Positions 18,168 to 25,956 of a stretch of 64,000 nt of DNA are shown piece after piece. Origin of the DNA: Jeotgalibacillus sp. R-1-5s-1 (GTDB taxonomy: Bacteria > Bacillota > Bacilli > Bacillales > Jeotgalibacillaceae); NCBI RefSeq assembly GCF_004405105.1, contig NZ_SORW01000028.1, positions 186,001 through 250,000 of the forward strand. The letters run 5' to 3'. Both the position numbers and the translations under genes were made by a program. The notes beneath the pieces are model-generated. The model was not told the origin of the DNA and made no database searches. It saw only the letters and a program-made list of their open reading frames with translations. Within the stretch, counting starts at the first letter, position 1. Every line of letters begins with the position of its first letter.

Positions 18168-19790
18168 ATGGAAGGTTCATGGTTATCACTTTTACCGCCT
18201 GTTATTGCGATTTTAATGGTTGTACTGACACGGCGAGTTTTATTATCACTTGGAGCAGGAATTGTTGCAGCAGCTCTGCTTCTGACAAGTTTTTCTCCGG
18301 TTGGAACGCTTCAGGAGTTGTGGATGTCGTTCAGCGGCGTATTTTGGGAATATGGTTCTGATGGTGAACCGGGTGCACTGAATCTCTGGAATATCTTTAT
18401 CATGCTATTCTTACTTATACTTGGTGTGATTACAGCATTTATTAATATTTCAGGTGGAGCAAGAGCGTTCGGGGAATGGGCAATGAAACGTGTGAAAACA
18501 CGTGCAGGGGCTCAGCTTGTTACCGCCTGCCTGGGCGTTGTGATTTTTATTGATGATTACTTTAACAGCCTTGCTGTAGGACAGGTGGCCCGTCCGATTA
18601 CAGACCGCCACCGTGTCTCACGTGCAAAGCTTGCCTATCTGATTGATTCAACAGCAGCGCCTGTCTGTGTTGTATCTCCGGTATCGAGCTGGGGGGCATA
18701 CATCATTGCTGTAATTGGTGGGATTTTAGCTACACATTCCATTACAGAGTACACAGCATTCTCAGCATTTATTCAAATGGTGCCGATGAATCTTTACGTT
18801 TGGGCAGCACTTGGGATTGTATTTATTGTGGCGCTGCGTGGTGTTGATTTTGGACAGATGCGTGTGCATGAGAATCGTGCAATTGAAACAGGTGAAGTCT
18901 ATGATAAAAATAAAGACATTCCTGGTGAGTTGAAAAATGATCTGCCTACATCAAGCCATGGTACGGTTGGGGATTTAATCTGGCCAATTATTGCGCTTGT
19001 AGTGGGGACTGTTGCATCCATGATGTATACAGGGGCTCAGGCGTATCAGGATGAAACAGGACAAGCAGCTACACTGCTACAGATGTTCGAATATACGGAT
19101 GTAGCGAAATCTCTTGTTTGGGGTGCGCTGGTCGGTCTGGCTGTTGCCATTATTCTGTTTATCCGTCAGGTGAACCGTTCTAATAAGATTGGTGGATCTG
19201 AGTTTGTTTTAGGTTTAACAGAAGGTGTTAAATCGATGCTTCCGGCCATTTATATTCTTGTGTTTGCCTGGATGATTGTCGGTCTGATTGATAGCCTTGG
19301 TACAGGTGTTTACTTGGCAGGACTTGTTGAACAGTCCAATCTTCCAATCGGATGGTTGCCGGTACTGTTATTCCTTGTTGCCGGTATTATGGCCTTTTCA
19401 ACAGGGACATCATGGGGGTCATTCGGTATTCTTCTGCCGATCGCAGGTCAGATTGCAGCAACGACAGATGTATCGTTACTTCTTCCAGCACTTGCAGCGG
19501 TTCTTGCCGGTGCGGTGTTTGGTGACCACTGTTCACCGATTTCTGATACGACGATCCTTTCTTCTACGGGAGCGGGAAGCAATCATATTGATCACGTAAC
19601 GACTCAGATTCCTTACGCAGTGACTGGTGCTGTAATTGCATCAGCAGGTTATATTCTGCTTGGATTTTCAGGCAATACATGGCTTGCGCTTGGGTTAGTG
19701 ATCGTGCTGCTCGCGCTGTTTGCGGTTATCATGGGTCGAAATCCTGAAAAAGCACGTGTAGTATCAGCAGAAGAAGGCTTGGAAAAATAA
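18168..19790 (+). CDS. NhaC-family transporter under lysine riboswitch control
   Basis: This 540-residue polytopic membrane protein of the NhaC antiporter superfamily has characteristic FIDDYFNSLAVGQVARPITD near residue 130 and GDHCSPISDTTILSSTGAG near residue 450. ATG 18168 follows AGAGGAGGG. Longer open frames from 17913 only run through the riboswitch. Most NhaC relatives exchange Na+ for H+ or organic acids, but L-box-controlled NhaC proteins are predicted lysine transporters, so lysine uptake or exchange is the best inference here. Confidence 0.88.
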   Translation: MEGSWLSLLPPVIAILMVVLTRRVLLSLGAGIVAAALLLTSFSPVGTLQELWMSFSGVFWEYGSDGEPGALNLWNIFIMLFLLILGVITAFINISGGARAFGEWAMKRVKTRAGAQLVTACLGVVIFIDDYFNSLAVGQVARPITDRHRVSRAKLAYLIDSTAAPVCVVSPVSSWGAYIIAVIGGILATHSITEYTAFSAFIQMVPMNLYVWAALGIVFIVALRGVDFGQMRVHENRAIETGEVYDKNKDIPGELKNDLPTSSHGTVGDLIWPIIALVVGTVASMMYTGAQAYQDETGQAATLLQMFEYTDVAKSLVWGALVGLAVAIILFIRQVNRSNKIGGSEFVLGLTEGVKSMLPAIYILVFAWMIVGLIDSLGTGVYLAGLVEQSNLPIGWLPVLLFLVAGIMAFSTGTSWGSFGILLPIAGQIAATTDVSLLLPALAAVLAGAVFGDHCSPISDTTILSSTGAGSNHIDHVTTQIPYAVTGAVIASAGYILLGFSGNTWLALGLVIVLLALFAVIMGRNPEKARVVSAEEGLEK

Positions 19791-19796
19791 TCTTTG

Positions 19797-19830
19797 AAAC
19801 TGTTCAGAGTTTTCTCTGAACAGTTTTTTT
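19797..19830 (+). terminator. Terminator after the NhaC-type gene
   Basis: ACTGTTCAGAG (19799-19809) and CTCTGAACAGT (19814-19824) form a perfect stem with a T run. Confidence 0.93.
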
Positions 19831-19970
19831 ATGTTTTTTCCAATTACATGCAGTCCTTGTGAGTGATTTGTAACACGGGACTTTCTGACTGTGGTTCTTT
19901 TCATTTCCATTATTCGATTTTTGAAAAAATTTGCACGGTATTTTACCTAAACGTTGTAAATACAAGGTTT

Positions 19971-20051
19971 TTGATCGGAAATAAATTTTTTTGCTATAAT
20001 ATCAGAATTTTAAAAATAGTGCTTTTACATTTAGGAAGCAAGTGCTATACT
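19971..20051 (+). promoter_or_regulatory. Two candidate promoters for the NSS operon
   Basis: TTGATC (19971-19976) with TATAAT (19995-20000) at 18 bp, and TTTACA (20024-20029) with TATACT (20046-20051) at 16 bp. Small inverted repeats follow in the leader (AGATTAT...ATAATCT, CTTCCA...TGGAAG). No riboswitch is recognised. The rest of 19831-20130 is AT-rich and shows nothing further. Confidence 0.55.
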
Positions 20052-20130
20052 GTTTTTAGATTATGAGAAATAATCTGAATATATAAAAACTTCCAACATA
20101 ATATGGAAGAAACTAATTGGGGGGAAAAAG

Positions 20131-21654
20131 ATGAATCGTCAACAGTGGGGAACTCGTGCCGGCTTTATTTTAGCTGCTGTAGGTTCTGCAGTCGGACTCG
20201 GAAACATCTGGCGTTTTCCGTACGTTGCTTATGAGAACGGTGGAGGAGCATTCTTTATTCCATATTTATTTGCACTCTTAACTGCCGGTATTCCTATTCT
20301 TGTAATGGAATTCACCATCGGTCATAAGTACAGAGGATCAGCGCCGCTGTCATTCTTCCGCATGAGCGGGAAAAAGGCAGAATGGTTAGGTTGGTGGGGA
20401 GTATTTGTCGCCTTCGTGATATCCACCTACTACGCCGTCATTATAGCCTGGGCCATGCGTTACACAATCTTTTCGTTTAATCAGGCCTGGGGAGAAGACA
20501 CACAGGGATTTTTATTTGGGGAATTCCTTCAGTTAGATGTTAACCCTGGTGAAACAGGTGGCATCGTGTGGGGTGTTCTGATCCCGCTTATCCTTGTTTG
20601 GGCTATCACTCTCGGCATTCTGGTAGCTGGTGTTAAAAAAGGAATTGAGTATGCGAACCGCATTTTCATTCCAACGCTTGTGATCTTATTCTTAATTATT
20701 GTGATTCGTGCAGTAACACTTGAAGGCGCAGCTGAAGGCTTGAACGCTTTCTTCCAGCCGAATTTTGAAAACATACTTGATCCGGATGTCTGGGTAGCCG
20801 CATACGGACATATTTTCTTCAGTTTATCGATTGCTTTTGCGATCATGATTACTTATTCAAGTTATCTGCCGAAAAAATCAGATATCACAAATAATGCCTT
20901 TATTACAGGTTTTGCGAACTCCGGCTTTGAGCTTCTGGCAGGAATCGGTGTATTCGCAGCACTTGGTTATATGGCGTCTCAGCTAGACGTTCCTGTCTCA
21001 GAAGTTGCGACTGCAGGAGTTGGACTTGCGTTTGTTGTATTCCCGCAGATCATTAATCAGCTTCCGGGCTTAAACGGACTTTTCGGTGCTCTATTCTTCC
21101 TGTCACTGACATTGGCAGGACTTACGTCACTCATGTCTATTACTGAAACATATGTAGCAGGTATTACAGAGAAGTTTGGTGTATCTCGTAACAAAGCCAT
21201 TTTATTTGGTGGTGGACTTGCAGCATTAATCTCTGTTCTATTCGCCACTCAGGGAGGATTATTCTTCCTTGATGTAGCTGACTACTTTATCAACCAGTTT
21301 GGTGTAGCAGCAGTAGGACTGGTTGAAGTTGTAATGGTTGTATGGATCCTTCGTAAGGCAGACCTGCTTCGCGACCATGCAAACCTGACTTCACAAATCC
21401 GTCTTGGCGGCTGGTGGAAAATCTGTCTTGGATTCGTTACGCCAATCGTACTTGGTTTTATGATGGTTCAGCTTCTGACTCAGAATATTCTGCAGCAGTT
21501 TGATAATGATACAGGAAACTACGAAGGGTATGCGACCAGCTTTATCCTTGCAGGTGGGGTATCTGTAGCAGTTGGAGCACTTGTTGTAGGTCTCTTGTTC
21601 TCACTTGGAAAATGGAGCCGTTCAACTCCTATTGAGCTTCCGGACAAAGACTAA
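20131..21654 (+). CDS. Sodium-dependent NSS-family transporter, probable methionine/alanine importer
   Basis: This 507-residue neurotransmitter:sodium symporter family protein has the TM1 signature GFILAAVGSAVGLGNIWRFP at residues 10-29 and about 12 helices. The small MetS-type protein 15 bp downstream marks it as a two-component MetPS-like system, characterised in Corynebacterium as a Na+-coupled methionine and alanine importer. Substrate is inferred from this pairing, not shown. GGGGGGAAAAAG precedes the ATG. Confidence 0.85.
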   Translation: MNRQQWGTRAGFILAAVGSAVGLGNIWRFPYVAYENGGGAFFIPYLFALLTAGIPILVMEFTIGHKYRGSAPLSFFRMSGKKAEWLGWWGVFVAFVISTYYAVIIAWAMRYTIFSFNQAWGEDTQGFLFGEFLQLDVNPGETGGIVWGVLIPLILVWAITLGILVAGVKKGIEYANRIFIPTLVILFLIIVIRAVTLEGAAEGLNAFFQPNFENILDPDVWVAAYGHIFFSLSIAFAIMITYSSYLPKKSDITNNAFITGFANSGFELLAGIGVFAALGYMASQLDVPVSEVATAGVGLAFVVFPQIINQLPGLNGLFGALFFLSLTLAGLTSLMSITETYVAGITEKFGVSRNKAILFGGGLAALISVLFATQGGLFFLDVADYFINQFGVAAVGLVEVVMVVWILRKADLLRDHANLTSQIRLGGWWKICLGFVTPIVLGFMMVQLLTQNILQQFDNDTGNYEGYATSFILAGGVSVAVGALVVGLLFSLGKWSRSTPIELPDKD

Positions 21655-21669
21655 AGGAGGTAGTTAAAT

Positions 21670-21777
21670 ATGACAGGCAGTGCGATTTTTATGATGGTTG
21701 TTGGTATTGTCCTCCTTTGGGGCGGACTCGCAGCCAGTATTGTGAATGCAGTAAGTAAATCAAAAAAAGAAGTGTAA
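21670..21777 (+). CDS. Small subunit of the NSS transporter (MetS-like)
   Basis: A 35-residue single-helix membrane protein (MTGSAIFMMVVGIVLLWGG, then a basic tail KSKKEV). It begins 15 bp after the NSS transporter stop with AAAGGAGGTAG upstream. Length, one hydrophobic helix, the LWGGL motif and position match the methionine/alanine import small-subunit family (MetS). Such subunits are required for activity of the large NSS protein in the characterised system. It is easily missed because of its size. Confidence 0.85.
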   Translation: MTGSAIFMMVVGIVLLWGGLAASIVNAVSKSKKEV

Positions 21778-21787
21778 GTCACTGATG

Positions 21788-21822
21788 AAAAGCCTGTAGC
21801 GATCTGCTGCAGGCTTTTTTTC
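21788..21822 (+). terminator. Terminator after the NSS operon
   Basis: AGCCTGTAGC and GCTGCAGGCT pair (one G-U), followed by TTTTTTTC. Confidence 0.9.
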
Positions 21823-21987
21823 TTTTAGGATTTCATGAAGTTGTTCTGATAACGCATACACTTTTCTGACGACATCCTCTTGTGATGATCTTTTTAGTGT
21901 GATAAAGTGTCTGTAAATAGGTTCTGTACTAGTGATTATTGAACTCCTGTTATATAGAAGTAAACCTTGAAATGGAGGAAAGTGGGA

Positions 21988-22908
21988 ATGAGTACAACGA
22001 CGAAGGACGGCCTCCTCAGAAAGCCGGAGTGGCTGAAAATTAAGCTGAACACGAATGAAAGTTATACCGGATTAAAGAAACTGATGCGTGAAAATAATCT
22101 CCACACTGTATGTGAAGAGGCGCGGTGCCCGAATATTCATGAGTGCTGGGGTGAGAGAAGAACTGCAACATTCATGATTCTTGGAGATGTTTGTACGCGT
22201 GCCTGCCGTTTTTGTGCGATCAAAACAGGCCTGCCGACAGAGCTTGATCTGGCCGAGCCGGAACGCGTGGCAGATTCAGTCAAGCTGATGAATTTAAAGC
22301 ATGCTGTTATTACTGCTGTTGCCCGGGATGATCTGAAGGATGGCGGTGCAGCAGTGTTTGCTGAAACGGTCCGTGCTATTAAAAGAAAAAATCCTTTTAC
22401 AACGATTGAAGTCCTTCCATCGGACATGGGTGGCATTTTCGAAAATATAAAGACGCTGATGGATGCACGGCCTGATATACTTAACCATAACATTGAAACC
22501 GTTGAACGTCTGACGCCAAGAGTCCGTGCACGTGCAAAGTATCATCGTTCTCTTGAACTGCTGAAGCGTTCAAAAGAATTGCAGCCTGATATTCCAACCA
22601 AGTCGAGTTTAATGATTGGATTAGGTGAGACAGAGGAAGAAATCATTCAGACGATGGATGATTTACGTGCTCATGATGTGGATATTATGACAATTGGTCA
22701 GTATTTGCAGCCTACGCGTAAGCATCTACCTGTTATTAAATATTATACGCCGCTTGAATTCGGTAAATTGCGCAAAATTGCCATGGATAAAGGCTTTAAG
22801 CATTGTGAAGCCGGTCCGCTTGTCCGTTCTTCGTATCATGCAGATGAGCAGGTTAATGCTGCATCGCGTGAGCGCCAGGCTCAGGGAGAAGTACATGATA
22901 ACGAGTAA
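21988..22908 (+). CDS. lipA: Lipoyl synthase LipA
   Basis: This 306-residue radical-SAM enzyme inserts two sulfurs into octanoyl groups on lipoyl domains. The auxiliary cluster cysteines are Cys42, Cys47 and Cys53 ([12 protein letters not shown]), and the radical-SAM cluster cysteines are Cys69, Cys73 and Cys76 (CTRACRFC). ATG 21988 follows GGAGGAAAG; the in-frame TTG 21967 overlaps that site and is rejected. It depends on Fe-S clusters from the suf genes and acts on carriers such as GcvH, both encoded in the window. Confidence 0.97.
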   Translation: MSTTTKDGLLRKPEWLKIKLNTNESYTGLKKLMRENNLHTVCEEARCPNIHECWGERRTATFMILGDVCTRACRFCAIKTGLPTELDLAEPERVADSVKLMNLKHAVITAVARDDLKDGGAAVFAETVRAIKRKNPFTTIEVLPSDMGGIFENIKTLMDARPDILNHNIETVERLTPRVRARAKYHRSLELLKRSKELQPDIPTKSSLMIGLGETEEEIIQTMDDLRAHDVDIMTIGQYLQPTRKHLPVIKYYTPLEFGKLRKIAMDKGFKHCEAGPLVRSSYHADEQVNAASRERQAQGEVHDNE

Positions 22909-22918
22909 GTTTGATAAA

Positions 22919-22964
22919 GAGTGAAACAGAACTCTGATAGCAGAGGCTGTTTCACTCTTTTTTT
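22919..22964 (+). terminator. Terminator after lipA
   Basis: GAGTGAAACAG (22919-22929) with CTGTTTCACTC (22947-22957) and an inner CTCTG/CAGAG stem, followed by seven Ts. Confidence 0.95.
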
Positions 22965-22971
22965 GTATCTG

Positions 22972-23142
22972 TTATCTTCGGGACGTTTCTCCGGATTCGT
23001 GATCCATTTCAGGCGCAGCAGGAGCAAGGTGCATGGTCTCAGCTGTTTGTGGTTTTATATTTTCTGCTGCTTCAGGTGGTTCAGGCTTTGAACAGCCAGC
23101 CAGTAAAATGACTGTCAGGAATAGAATGGTTGTTTTAATCAT
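22972..23142 (-). CDS. Small predicted lipoprotein
   Basis: A 56-residue frame reads MIKTTILFLTVILLAGC, a compact signal peptide with lipobox LAGC at Cys17. The mature part is short and rich in Pro, Glu and Ala (SKPEPPEAAENIK), ending in ESGETSRR. GGAGGTGC lies six bases before the ATG on the minus strand. The mature peptide is only about 40 residues, so it is probably a membrane-tethered, flexible peptide. I do not recognise a family. It converges on the lipA terminator. Confidence 0.75.
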   Translation of the reverse strand: MIKTTILFLTVILLAGCSKPEPPEAAENIKPQTAETMHLAPAAPEMDHESGETSRR

Positions 23143-23256
23143 TTTAAGCACCTCCGTTTTTAATGGTTAGTATGTACAAAGCGTGAGATTTTACTTAGGA
23201 AAAGATGGTTTTGTCATGTATAATGGAGGAAGAGACAAATTCAGGAGTGGTGGATA

Positions 23257-23538
23257 ATGATTACGATCCATAATCATCAGTATGAGATTATTGAGGAGTA
23301 CCGCGAAGGCTTTAATGAGGAAGCGTTTGAGGGCAGATATAGTGAGATTCTTCATAAGTATGATTACATAGTAGGCGACTGGGGATATGGACAGCTCCGG
23401 TTGAAGGGTTTTTTTGATGATCAGAACCAGAAGTCGTCGTTTGATACGAAGATTTCGACGGTGAAGGATTATTTGTATGAGCATTGTAATTTTGGTTGTC
23501 CTTATTTTATTGTGAAGAAGGTTGCGGTTAAGAAGTAG
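23257..23538 (+). CDS. yutD: YutD family protein (DUF1027)
   Basis: This 93-residue protein has the YutD features: YEIIEEYREGFNEEAFEGRYSE, then YDYIVGDWGYGQLRLKGFF near residue 50 and CNFGCPYFIVKK near the end. The function of the family is unknown. A weak AGGAGTGG precedes the ATG. It follows lipA as in B. subtilis, except for the small lipoprotein between. Two P repeat elements follow directly. Confidence 0.88.
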   Translation: MITIHNHQYEIIEEYREGFNEEAFEGRYSEILHKYDYIVGDWGYGQLRLKGFFDDQNQKSSFDTKISTVKDYLYEHCNFGCPYFIVKKVAVKK

Positions 23539-23549
23539 TTATAAAAGCC

Positions 23550-23660
23550 GGGCCGGACTCATCCTCCGCTTTCCGTGGCCGGGCGGTGAACCCGCTGTGC
23601 TTCGCACATCGGTTTCACCTGACCCTTTCCGCCACAGGAGTCTGCGGATGAGTCCGGCCC
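23550..23660 (+). repeat. P element, perfect arms
   Basis: GGGCCGGACTCATCC (23550-23564) and GGATGAGTCCGGCCC (23646-23660) are complementary over all 15 bp. The inner hairpin is GGTGAA-C-CCG-CTGTGC-TTC-GCACAT-CGG with TTCACC. Confidence 0.9.
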
Positions 23661-23711
23661 TTTGGTTTGCGTAAAACTTCATTCCTATAGTTTTTTAGGG
23701 TGAATAAAACC

Positions 23712-23936
23712 GGGCTCGATTCACCCTTCGCTTTCCTTTGTCTAGCTGTGGCGACTAGCCCCTCGAGGTCATAAGTCAAAGATGAACGAGGGCGAAGTGC
23801 AGCCCTCTTTTCATCTTCGCCTTATGCTTGTCGGGGCTGGACGAGTCGCCTCCGCTTTTCCAAGGCCGCGCGGTGAACCCGCTGTGCTTTTAACCTGACC
23901 TTTTCCGCCACAGGAGTCTACGGATGAGTCCGGCCC
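23712..23936 (+). repeat. P element carrying one T2 module, degenerate arms
   Basis: Left arm GGGCTCGATTCACCC (23712-23726) and right arm GGATGAGTCCGGCCC (23922-23936) match poorly. A T2 module (about 23738-23860) is inserted after CGCTTTCC, followed by CGCTTTTC and the inner P sequence GGCCGCGCGGTGAACCC, whose hairpin has lost bases. The right half is nearly identical to that of the neighbouring element. Confidence 0.8.
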
Positions 23937-23997
23937 TTTGGGTTGTATAAAACTCATTATGCTGGTTTTAAAAGAAAGTAAAAAGCCGACGATTCTT

Positions 23998-24225
23998 TTA
24001 AGGCTTATGGGTTCCGGGATCGAGTCTTGGTAGGTGTTTATGGAGCCCTTTGTTTTCATAGTTGAAGGCGCTGTAGTAGCGCTGTCCGGGTAGCCATGGG
24101 CCGCTTTTGTTTTTGACGATGGAATATTTGCCGCGTGGTGCGCCGTATGGACCTTCGGGCAGTGTTTCGACGGTCAGGTATTCACGCTGGACTTCGACGT
24201 TTGAAAAATCGCTGTATTGTTTCAT
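23998..24225 (-). CDS. Conserved small cytosolic protein
   Basis: This 75-residue soluble protein has MKQYSDFSNVEVQREYLTVE, LPEGPYGAPRGKY and PWLPGQRYYSAFNYENKGLH. I recall similar small proteins in other bacilli, but the family has no known function. GAGGAGGTTTTTTC precedes the ATG; this site is the 3' arm of a hairpin. It lies 48 bp after the DUF3055 gene on the same strand. Confidence 0.7.
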   Translation of the reverse strand: MKQYSDFSNVEVQREYLTVETLPEGPYGAPRGKYSIVKNKSGPWLPGQRYYSAFNYENKGLHKHLPRLDPGTHKP

Positions 24226-24270
24226 GAAAAAACCTCCTCTGCAGTTAGTGTGGAGGAGGTTGTGTGTTTT
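24226..24270 (-). terminator. Hairpin combining a terminator with the next gene's ribosome binding site
   Basis: Read on the minus strand, AACCTCCTC (24261 to 24253) pairs with GAGGAGGTT (24239 to 24231) and is followed by TTTTTC and then ATG at 24225. It can terminate the DUF3055 transcript, and its 3' arm is the ribosome binding site of the downstream gene. Confidence 0.7.
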
Positions 24271-24273
24271 TAT

Positions 24274-24543
24274 TCAGCGGATGACTTCCTGGAGAAAGTC
24301 GCGCATTTCTGATGCATCTTCTTCTGAAAGCTGATAGGCATGCTCGAGGTAGCCTGGTTCGTCGAGGTCGTCCTGGCCGAGGATGGCGAAGCGGCTTCCC
24401 TGAATATCAAAGACGACTGCTTTTCCGTAGTAGCGGTCTGAATACATAATGGCAAGATCAAAGCGCTGGTTTTCGCCCATAAAGCTGACAAAGCGCGTTT
24501 TGGTTTCTTCTGTATCATCGTAAAGGTAAAAACGTTCGTTCAT
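24274..24543 (-). CDS. DUF3055 family protein
   Basis: This 89-residue soluble acidic protein starts MNERFYLYDDTEETKTRFVSFMG and has FDLAIMYSDRYYGKAVVFDIQG and FAILGQDDLDEPGYLEHAYQL, matching the DUF3055 family of bacilli. No function is established. TGGAGGTTTTG precedes the ATG on the minus strand. It is divergent from yutE. Confidence 0.8.
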   Translation of the reverse strand: MNERFYLYDDTEETKTRFVSFMGENQRFDLAIMYSDRYYGKAVVFDIQGSRFAILGQDDLDEPGYLEHAYQLSEEDASEMRDFLQEVIR

Positions 24544-24663
24544 AACAAAACCTCCAGTGGCAGAATTCTGTTTCCATTATACCGATTAACAGTCCACATG
24601 CCAAAGTTCGCCGTTTTATATGGTACACTAGGGGTATACGTTGTAAAATGGAGCGTGAGAAAA

Positions 24664-25101
24664 ATGTATTTTGTTGACCGCGAGACGATTCATGCGACGC
24701 TTTCTTATATGGAGGAGCAGATTGCTTTTTTTGAGGCACAGACTTCATGGTCTACCCGGATCGCAGAGCTTGCACTCGAGCGCTGTACCCACGTGATTAT
24801 TGAATCCATTATTGATGTCGGGAATTCGATGATTGACGGGTTTATTATGAGAGACCCGGGCAGCTATGAGGATATTATAGAAATTTTAGAGGATGAGAAA
24901 GTCATCACGCCTGAAATGAAGCCTCCACTTGTAAAGGTCATTAAGCTGAGGAAACTGCTCGTACAGGAGTTTACAAGCCTGTCACACAGTCAGCTTGAGG
25001 AGACGCTGAGAAATCATTTATCTGAACTTCAGGCGTTTGCACCAGCAGTCCGTGATTATCTGACAAATGAGCTCGGCCCCGTTTCAGCATTTAGAAATTA
25101 A
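24664..25101 (+). CDS. yutE: HepT-like (DUF86) protein YutE
   Basis: This 145-residue helical protein is of the HepT/DUF86 family: FFEAQTSWSTRIAELALERCTHVIIESIIDVGNSMIDGFI carries the region related to the RX4-6H motif of HepT RNases. Partner MNT nucleotidyltransferases are absent here, as for the B. subtilis orphan YutE. ATG 24664 follows GGAGCGTGAG; the longer frame from 24598 lacks a site. RNase activity is uncertain. Confidence 0.85.
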   Translation: MYFVDRETIHATLSYMEEQIAFFEAQTSWSTRIAELALERCTHVIIESIIDVGNSMIDGFIMRDPGSYEDIIEILEDEKVITPEMKPPLVKVIKLRKLLVQEFTSLSHSQLEETLRNHLSELQAFAPAVRDYLTNELGPVSAFRN

Positions 25102-25165
25102 GCTAAAAAGGGCTCTATTCCTTAAGGGGATAGGTTCTTTTTTATGGATTGAAAGGAAGTAGACA

Positions 25166-25933
25166 ATGAAGCAGTATAAAGGATATTTGATTGATCTTGA
25201 TGGAACAATGTACAGAGGGACGGAAGCGATTCCGGAAGCGGTTGATTTTGTGAAGAAGTTGAAAGATAAAGGCATTCCTTATTTGTTTGTGACAAATAAT
25301 TCTTCAAAAACACAGGAGCAGGTTGCAGCTCACCTTCAGGCATTTGACGTACCTGCTGAGCCTGAACAGGTGTTTACGACATCTTTAGCTACAGCCTCCG
25401 TTATTTCCCGGGAAAAGTCGGATGCCACTGTCTATGTGATTGGTGGAGATGGGATTCGCCAGGCGCTGACAGACAAGGGATTGACGATTCAGGACGAAAA
25501 GCCTGATTATGTTGTTGTAGGACTGGACCGGGATATTACGTATGAAAAACTGGCGCTGGGCTGTCTGGCTGTCAGAGGCGGCGCGAAATTTATTTCGACA
25601 AATGGAGATATTGCGATCCCGACTGAACGCGGACTGCTTCCGGGTAACGGTTCACTCACATCTGTTATTGCCGTTTCAACGCAAACTGAGCCGCTGTTTA
25701 TCGGTAAGCCGGAAGCGGTCATTATGGAACAGGCACTGCACGTACTTGGACTGCCAAAAGAGGAAGTGGTTATGGTTGGGGACAATTATGATACGGACAT
25801 TCAGGCAGGATTCAACACCGGCATGGATACGTTAATGGTTCATACAGGCGTTTCACCTAAAAGCCTGCTTGAAACGAAAGAGCATCAGCCGACATACTCA
25901 ATTAACTCATTAGCAGAATGGAACATCATCTGA
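25166..25933 (+). CDS. yutF: HAD-family phosphatase YutF (NagD-like)
   Basis: This 255-residue HAD superfamily IIA protein has motif I DLDGTMYRG near residue 11, motif II FVTNNSSKT near residue 41 and motif IV MVGDNYDTDIQAG near residue 205. NagD-like enzymes dephosphorylate nucleotides or sugar phosphates; the physiological substrate is not known. GAAAGGAAG precedes the ATG. A weak terminator-like hairpin follows yutE at about 25103-25145. Confidence 0.9.
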   Translation: MKQYKGYLIDLDGTMYRGTEAIPEAVDFVKKLKDKGIPYLFVTNNSSKTQEQVAAHLQAFDVPAEPEQVFTTSLATASVISREKSDATVYVIGGDGIRQALTDKGLTIQDEKPDYVVVGLDRDITYEKLALGCLAVRGGAKFISTNGDIAIPTERGLLPGNGSLTSVIAVSTQTEPLFIGKPEAVIMEQALHVLGLPKEEVVMVGDNYDTDIQAGFNTGMDTLMVHTGVSPKSLLETKEHQPTYSINSLAEWNII

Positions 25934-25956
25934 CTTAACAGCGAGGAGTGTATGAC

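Noticed and set aside
21967-21987. TTG start for LipA
   Set aside because: The extension contains the GGAGGAAAG ribosome binding site of ATG 21988.
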